A stretch of DNA of 64,000 bases from Parafannyhessea umbonata. Lineage in GTDB: Bacteria > Actinomycetota > Coriobacteriia > Coriobacteriales > Atopobiaceae. Below the pieces are notes generated by a model. That model searched no databases. It had not been told where the DNA came from and saw only the letters and a list, made by a program, of their open reading frames with translations. Of this stretch, positions 59,463-64,000 are shown piece after piece. The translations under genes and the position numbers were made by a program. The number at the start of each line of letters is the position of its first letter. The stretch's first letter is position 1. Where the stretch lies: positions 930,001-994,000 of the forward strand of contig NZ_LT629759.1 of NCBI RefSeq assembly GCF_900105025.1, written 5' to 3'.

Positions 59463-60652
59463 GTCCCGTCCAGGTAGGATGCGGCGAGCTCGCGAGAGCG
59501 AGCGTCGACTTCCTCAAGCTGCGGCAGGGACTCCACCGGGACGGCATCGGTCTTCCCCATCACGTGGGCGACCGTCGCCTCAACGTCCAGGAAGCCGCAA
59601 CGGCCCTGCCTGAACGCGAGGTTCGCGACCTCGTTTGCCGCGTTCATCGCACACGGCATGGTGCCGCCGTCGCGGCCGGCCTCCTTCGCGAGCCTGAGGC
59701 AGCCGAACGCGTCCTCGTCCGCGCGGCCGAACGTGAAGTCCGGCACCTCGCAGTAGTCCACGCGCGGCGCGGGCGTCTCCCAGCGCTCGGGGTAGCTGAG
59801 CGCGTATTGGATGGGTATGCGCATGTCAGAGGGGCCAAGCTGAGCCTTCACGACGCCGTCCTCGAACTCGACCATCGAGTGCACCATGCTCTGAGGGTGC
59901 ACAAGCACGTTCACCATGTCGACGGGGACGTCAAACAGGTGGTGAGCCTCGAGCACCTCGAGGCCCTTGTTCATGAGCGTCGCGGAGTCGATCGTAATCT
60001 TGGCGCCCATGGCCCACGTGGGATGCTTGAGCGCCATGGCGGCGGTCACGCGGGAGAGCTCTTCTCGGCCCATGCCAAAGAACGGGCCGCCGGAGCACGT
60101 GAGCCAGATTCTATGGACGTCCGAGCGGTGCTCCCCCACCAGACACTGGTATATGGCGCTGTGCTCCGAGTCGACCGGGATGAGCCGACCGGGGCGTGCG
60201 AGCGGCATGAGAAGGTCGCCGCCGACGACAAGCGACTCCTTGTTTGCGTACATGAGCGCCTTGCCGGCCTTGAGCGCGGCGTATCCCGCATAGATGCCCG
60301 CGAACCCCACGACCGCGTCCACGACGCTGTCCACGTCCTCCGCGGAAGCGACGCACGTGAGGCCCTCCTGGCCAAAGCTCACCTTGCAGGAAGCGGGAAG
60401 ATCGGCAAGTGCCGGGTCGTCCCGGTGCGCCTCGTTAGCGATCACGACGTAGGCGCAGCCAAACTCGCGCGCGGCCTTCACGGCAAACGAGACGGAGTCG
60501 TTCACGGCAACGGCGACGACGCTCAGGCGGTCCGCATGCCTGCGGCAGACGTCGAGCGTCTGCGTCCCGATCGATCCCGACGCGCCCAGCACCGCGACGC
60601 GCTGCGGCTCGTGCCGCATCACGCCAGACTTGAAGCCCTCGAATATGCTCAC
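59453..60652 (-). CDS. dxr: 1-deoxy-D-xylulose-5-phosphate reductoisomerase
   Basis: A 399-residue NADPH enzyme: VAVLGASGSIGTQTLDV, ALMYANKESLVVGG, metal-site VDSEHSAIYQCL, and HPTWAMGAKITIDSATLMNKGLEVLEAHHLF. It commits DXP to the MEP pathway. Overlaps cdsA by 4 and rseP by 10 bases. Confidence 0.96.
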   Translation of the reverse strand: MSIFEGFKSGVMRHEPQRVAVLGASGSIGTQTLDVCRRHADRLSVVAVAVNDSVSFAVKAAREFGCAYVVIANEAHRDDPALADLPASCKVSFGQEGLTCVASAEDVDSVVDAVVGFAGIYAGYAALKAGKALMYANKESLVVGGDLLMPLARPGRLIPVDSEHSAIYQCLVGEHRSDVHRIWLTCSGGPFFGMGREELSRVTAAMALKHPTWAMGAKITIDSATLMNKGLEVLEAHHLFDVPVDMVNVLVHPQSMVHSMVEFEDGVVKAQLGPSDMRIPIQYALSYPERWETPAPRVDYCEVPDFTFGRADEDAFGCLRLAKEAGRDGGTMPCAMNAANEVANLAFRQGRCGFLDVEATVAHVMGKTDAVPVESLPQLEEVDARSRELAASYLDGTCR

Positions 60653-61656
60653 AGGATTCCTCCCAGCCTGAGCAGCAGGAACGCGGTCATGCCGCCAAAG
60701 AGGAGCGAGTCGGACCTGTCGAGCATGCCACCGTGGCCAGGCATGAGGTTTCCCGAGTCCTTCACGCCGACGCCGCGCTTGATGCGAGACTCGAAGAGGT
60801 CTCCCGCGACGGCGGCCGCGTCAACCAGCACGCCGCACGCGATGGCGTACGGCAGGTTGATGTTGTAGATGCCGAGCGCGAACACGACGGCCCACACGGC
60901 GACGCTGCCGACCATGCCGCCCCAGAAGCCCTCGACGCTCTTGTTGGGAGAGATTCTGGGCGCAAGCTTGTGCTTGCCGAGCTTTGATCCCACGAAGTAT
61001 GCGCACGAGTCGCTGAGCCAGATGGACCCCATGACCGCAAAGGTGAGAAGGGCGCCCCTCCAGCCGGGGAAGGCGTCGCGGATGATCACGATGCTCGAGA
61101 ACGCGAGCGACGTGTAGATGGGCCCGAACACCGTGAGGGCCACGTCGCCCATGTTTGCCCGCGGCGTTGACACGTACCACAGCGCACACACCACGAGCAG
61201 CGCGAATATGACGAAGAACTCCGAGTCTGAGATGTTCGAGAGCGGCGCGAACGGGAAGATTACCGCGAATGCGAGCGCTATGACGTCATTTGGCATCCTG
61301 CCGCTGCGGCGAGACATCTTAAGGAACTCCGAGCAGCACAGGAACGCCATAACCGCGATGAGAATCGCCGTAGGCCACGTGCCCAAGAAAAGGCACGCGA
61401 CCGTTCCGATTGCGTAGATGGCGCCGGAGACGATGCGCATGGTCATGGTTGACGGGTGCTTTCCGCCGTCCTTCTGCCCGGCCTCCTCGTGATTGGCCTC
61501 GGCATGCGTCTCCTTCGCGCCAGATGCGGGAGCGGCCTCCTGCTTCGGCGCCGCTTCGGGCGCCTGTTCCGCCGGACGCTGCGACGCGTTCTCCCCCGTC
61601 GCCGAGGCACTGCCCGCCCGGGACTCCACGTTCTTCTCGACCTGATTGTCACCCAT
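60649..61656 (-). CDS. cdsA: Phosphatidate cytidylyltransferase
   Basis: A 335-residue membrane protein. About 75 disordered Glu/Ala-rich residues come first, then eight or so helices and the CdsA signature (DLFESRIKRGVGVKDSGNLMPGHGGMLDRSDSLL in part). It makes CDP-diacylglycerol from phosphatidate and CTP. The disordered tail contains QKDGGK, a one-mismatch version of the dispersed motif. ATG 61656 lies five bases after uppS. Confidence 0.93.
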   Translation of the reverse strand: MGDNQVEKNVESRAGSASATGENASQRPAEQAPEAAPKQEAAPASGAKETHAEANHEEAGQKDGGKHPSTMTMRIVSGAIYAIGTVACLFLGTWPTAILIAVMAFLCCSEFLKMSRRSGRMPNDVIALAFAVIFPFAPLSNISDSEFFVIFALLVVCALWYVSTPRANMGDVALTVFGPIYTSLAFSSIVIIRDAFPGWRGALLTFAVMGSIWLSDSCAYFVGSKLGKHKLAPRISPNKSVEGFWGGMVGSVAVWAVVFALGIYNINLPYAIACGVLVDAAAVAGDLFESRIKRGVGVKDSGNLMPGHGGMLDRSDSLLFGGMTAFLLLRLGGIL

Positions 61657-61661
61657 GTCGC

Positions 61662-62447
61662 TCACTTGCCCGTCACACCTCCAAAGCGCCGGTTCCTGCC
61701 CTGGAAGGAACGAACGGCCCTCAAGTACTCCCAGCGGTCGAAGTCCGGCCACAGGGTGTCAGTCACATAGAACTCCGTATATGCCAGCTGCCACAGCAGG
61801 TAGTTGGAGAGTCTGAGCTCGCCCGACGTCCTGATGAGCAGGTCGGGGTCAGGCATGCCCGCCGTGTAGAGCCTGGACGAGAAGAGCTCCTCGTCCACGT
61901 CGTCGGCAGACATCTTGCCCGCGGCAACATCCTGCGCGATGCCCCTGCACGCGCGTACGATTTCCGCGCGCGAGCCGTAGTTCACCGCGAGCGCGAACGT
62001 CATGCCGTCGTGGTCAGCCGTCTCGTCGAGCCCTTCCTGGAACACGGCGCGCGTCTCCGCCGGAAGCTGCGTCAGGTCTCCCAGGAAACGCAGGCGCACG
62101 TTCTCCTGATGGAAGAGCGGCAGCTCCTTCAGGAGGGTCGTCGCAAACAAGTGCATCAGGAGGTTGACCTCCTTCTGCGGGCGCTTCCAGTTCTCGGTCG
62201 AGAACGCGTACACGGAAAGCGCGTCCACGCCAAGCCGGACGCTCGTGGTGACCGTCTCGCGCAGCGAGTCGACGCCAGCGACGTGTCCCTCAGAGCGGTC
62301 GAGCCCGCGCGCCTGCGCCCAGCGGCCGTTGCCGTCCATGATGATGGAGACGTGCCTGGGAACACGTCCAAGGTCTACGTCCGCAAGCGAGATGTCGCCG
62401 GGTGCGTCCGCGTAGTACGCTGCGAGCTTATCCAAGTCGCGTCTCAA
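61662..62447 (-). CDS. uppS: Undecaprenyl diphosphate synthase
   Basis: A 261-residue cis-prenyltransferase with IIMDGNGRWAQARG (catalytic Asp), YAFSTENWKRP, and RTSGELRLSNYLLWQLAYTEFY. It makes the lipid carrier for peptidoglycan. One base after frr. Confidence 0.95.
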   Translation of the reverse strand: MRRDLDKLAAYYADAPGDISLADVDLGRVPRHVSIIMDGNGRWAQARGLDRSEGHVAGVDSLRETVTTSVRLGVDALSVYAFSTENWKRPQKEVNLLMHLFATTLLKELPLFHQENVRLRFLGDLTQLPAETRAVFQEGLDETADHDGMTFALAVNYGSRAEIVRACRGIAQDVAAGKMSADDVDEELFSSRLYTAGMPDPDLLIRTSGELRLSNYLLWQLAYTEFYVTDTLWPDFDRWEYLRAVRSFQGRNRRFGGVTGK

Positions 62448-62448
62448 G

Positions 62449-62994
62449 CTAGATCTCCATAACCTCGGAGGTCTTCTCCTTCAGCATAGAGTCGACCTTT
62501 GCGACGAACTCGTCCGTCACCTTCTGAATCTGCTTCTTCTCGCGGTTCACGTCGTCCTCGGAGAGCTCCTCGTCCTTCTCGGCCGCGTGGATGGCGTCGC
62601 GGCGGGCGTTCCTGATGGCCACGCGCGCCTCCTCTGCATACTTGTTGCAGTCCTTCACGAGCTCCTTGCGGCGCTCCTCCGTCGGCTTCGGGAACGGCAG
62701 GCGGATGGAGACACCGTCATTGCCGGGGGTAATGCCCAGGTCGGAGGCCTCGATGGCCTTCTCGATCGCCTTGAGCGCCGTCTTGTCCCACGGCTCGATC
62801 ACGAGCATGGAGGCCTCGGGGACCTTCACCCCTGCGAGCTGCGTGATGGGGGTGGGCTGCCCGTAGTACTCGACGCTGATGCCGTCGAGCACATGCGCAT
62901 TAGCGCGACCCGTGCGGACCTTGCTGAAGTTGAACTTCAGCGCATCGATCGCCTTGTCCATGCTCTTCTTGGCGGAATCTGTAAAGGTGCTCAT
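62449..62994 (-). CDS. frr: Ribosome recycling factor
   Basis: A 181-residue protein of family length with KVRTGRANAHVLDGISVEYYGQPTPITQLAGVKVPE and RLPFPKPTEERRKELVK. Nine bases after pyrH. Confidence 0.97.
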   Translation of the reverse strand: MSTFTDSAKKSMDKAIDALKFNFSKVRTGRANAHVLDGISVEYYGQPTPITQLAGVKVPEASMLVIEPWDKTALKAIEKAIEASDLGITPGNDGVSIRLPFPKPTEERRKELVKDCNKYAEEARVAIRNARRDAIHAAEKDEELSEDDVNREKKQIQKVTDEFVAKVDSMLKEKTSEVMEI

Positions 62995-63003
62995 TTCGCT
63001 CTC

Positions 63004-63723
63004 CTATTCGTCTACGACGATCGTTCCAACGTGCTCGCCGCGAAGCGCCCTGTCAAAAATGCCGTCCTCATCGAGGTTGAACACCATGATAGGCATGTGG
63101 TTGTCATGGCAGAGTGCCGTCGCGGTCGCATCCATAACGTGAAGGTCCCTGTTGAGGACGTTCATGTAGGTGATGGTGTCGAACTTCTTCGCATCCGGGT
63201 TCTTCATGGGGTCGGAGTCGTAGATGCCGTCGACCTTCGTCGCCTTCATGAGAATCTCCGCGCCGATCTCGCACGCGCGCAGCGCGGCGGCAGTGTCTGT
63301 TGTGAAGTACGGGTTTCCGGTACCGGCCGCAAAGATCGTAATCCGTCCCTTCTCCAGGTGCCTGATCGCTCGACGCCTGATGTAGGTCTCGGAGACCTGG
63401 TGCATCTCGATCGCGCTCATGACCCTGCAGATCATCCCGTTGCGCTCAAAGGTGTCCTGCAGCGCAAGCGAGTTGATCACGGTCGCGAGCATGCCCATGT
63501 TGTCGCCCTGGGCCCTATCCATGCCTGCGGCCGCGCCAGAGAGACCCCTGAAGATGTTGCCGCCACCGACGACGACGGCAATCTGCATTCCCGCGTCATA
63601 GGCGGGCTTGAGCTCTTCCGCAATCTTCTGCGGAACGTCGGGGTCGATGCCAAACTCCTTTGAGCCCATGAGGGCCTCTCCGGAGAGCTTCAGAAGCACA
63701 CGCTTGAACTTGTAGTCGGACAA
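63004..63723 (-). CDS. pyrH: UMP kinase
   Basis: A 239-residue amino-acid-kinase-fold enzyme: [45 protein letters not shown] and [14 protein letters not shown]. Supplies UDP for nucleotides. First gene of the frr-uppS-cdsA-dxr-rseP-ispG-proS chain; a TAGAAT -10-like hexamer reads leftward about 50 bp upstream, without a firm -35. Confidence 0.96.
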   Translation of the reverse strand: MSDYKFKRVLLKLSGEALMGSKEFGIDPDVPQKIAEELKPAYDAGMQIAVVVGGGNIFRGLSGAAAGMDRAQGDNMGMLATVINSLALQDTFERNGMICRVMSAIEMHQVSETYIRRRAIRHLEKGRITIFAAGTGNPYFTTDTAAALRACEIGAEILMKATKVDGIYDSDPMKNPDAKKFDTITYMNVLNRDLHVMDATATALCHDNHMPIMVFNLDEDGIFDRALRGEHVGTIVVDE

Positions 63724-63840
63724 TCCAGGCCTCCAGTCACTTGGGGAAGACTAAAAAGCTGTTCGTTCACGCTCATAAGATTCTAGCAAAGCGCGAGAAG
63801 AACCACCCAACCAATAGGCAAGCAGTCCCCAGCGCCATAT

Positions 63841-63869
63841 AAAAGGAGCCGGTGCATGGCACCGGCTCC
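63841..63869 (-). terminator. Terminator of tsf
   Basis: GGAGCCGGTGC and GCACCGGCTCC form a perfect 11-bp stem with a 3-nt loop, followed by four T residues on the minus strand, about 20 bp after the tsf stop. Confidence 0.88.
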
Positions 63870-63891
63870 ACAGAAAACACTCTGTCCCTAG

Positions 63892-64000
63892 CTATTCGCC
63901 GAAGGAGAAGCGCACGAAGCTGACGACCTTGACGTCGTCGCCGAGGCTCTTGGAGACCTTGGCGGCGAGCTCGTTGATCGTGACACCGGACTCCTTGATG
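63892..64000 (-). CDS. tsf: Elongation factor Ts (C-terminal end only)
   Basis: The last 35 residues (ending VVSFVRFSFGE) before a TAG stop match the extreme C-terminus of EF-Ts. The rest lies beyond the right edge. The tsf-pyrH-frr order is the standard one. Confidence 0.85.
   Translation of the reverse strand, partial: IKESGVTINELAAKVSKSLGDDVKVVSFVRFSFGE

Overview
The window reads as chromosomal DNA of a very GC-rich Actinomycetota, most probably a gut or oral member of the Coriobacteriia (Olsenella/Collinsella-like). This rests on base composition, codon use, a complete MEP isoprenoid gene set and the core-gene order; no rRNA or species marker is present, so the placement is an inference.

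Positions 1 to about 23.9 kb are an integrative and conjugative element (ICE) that ends beside a tRNA-Pro gene. Its left part holds a truncated phospholipase-D/SNF2-type helicase, a non-coding stretch rich in inverted repeats (candidate oriT), and a rightward mobilisation module (MobC-like accessory protein, relaxase). A long leftward transfer operon follows (PcfB-like, VirD4, VirB2-like, PrgI/VirB3, VirB4, CwlT-like lysin, VirB6, then an LPXTG surface protein with VaFE repeats, a tiny membrane protein and an ArdC-type antirestriction protein). An ISL3-family insertion sequence separates this operon from a replication/regulation module: DnaC-like ATPase, a winged-helix Rep-like protein with three helically phased palindromes inside its gene, and three small excisionase-type HTH proteins. 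No integrase lies in the window; it should be at the unseen left end.

From 24 to 51 kb the DNA is core chromosome. After a thioesterase, an alkyltransferase-like protein and a glycerol-3-phosphate-oxidase-like three-gene operon, almost everything is one co-directional (leftward) chain with overlaps or tiny gaps: ABC-F, membrane protein, site-2 protease, ScpA, ScpB, RluB, histidine phosphatase, Cmk-PlsC fusion, IspH, Der, PlsY, GpsA, Rpe, cysteine desulfurase, zinc-ribbon protein, CoaBC, Nfo, ABC-F, and a heterodimeric ABC exporter. The chain links nucleotide supply, phospholipid synthesis, isoprenoids, ribosome assembly and chromosome segregation.

From 50.9 to 53.9 kb lies a tRNA region: two nearly identical tRNA(CAU)-tRNA-Ala pairs, with a second copy of the ISL3 element inserted in the terminator of the upstream pair and flanked by an 8-bp target duplication, then a small membrane protein and tRNA-Val. 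From 54 to 64 kb runs an FMN-dependent hydroxy-acid oxidase and the classic tsf/pyrH-frr-uppS-cdsA-dxr-rseP-ispG-proS cluster, all leftward.

The points most worth following are: a 12-bp motif (GGCGAGAAGGAC) scattered in both orientations through protein linkers, gene ends and one intergenic gap of the core region but absent from the ICE; the palindrome array inside the Rep-like gene; three apparent frameshifts, each repaired by one extra base in or beside a four-base G/C run; and a winged-helix-like insertion in RseP.
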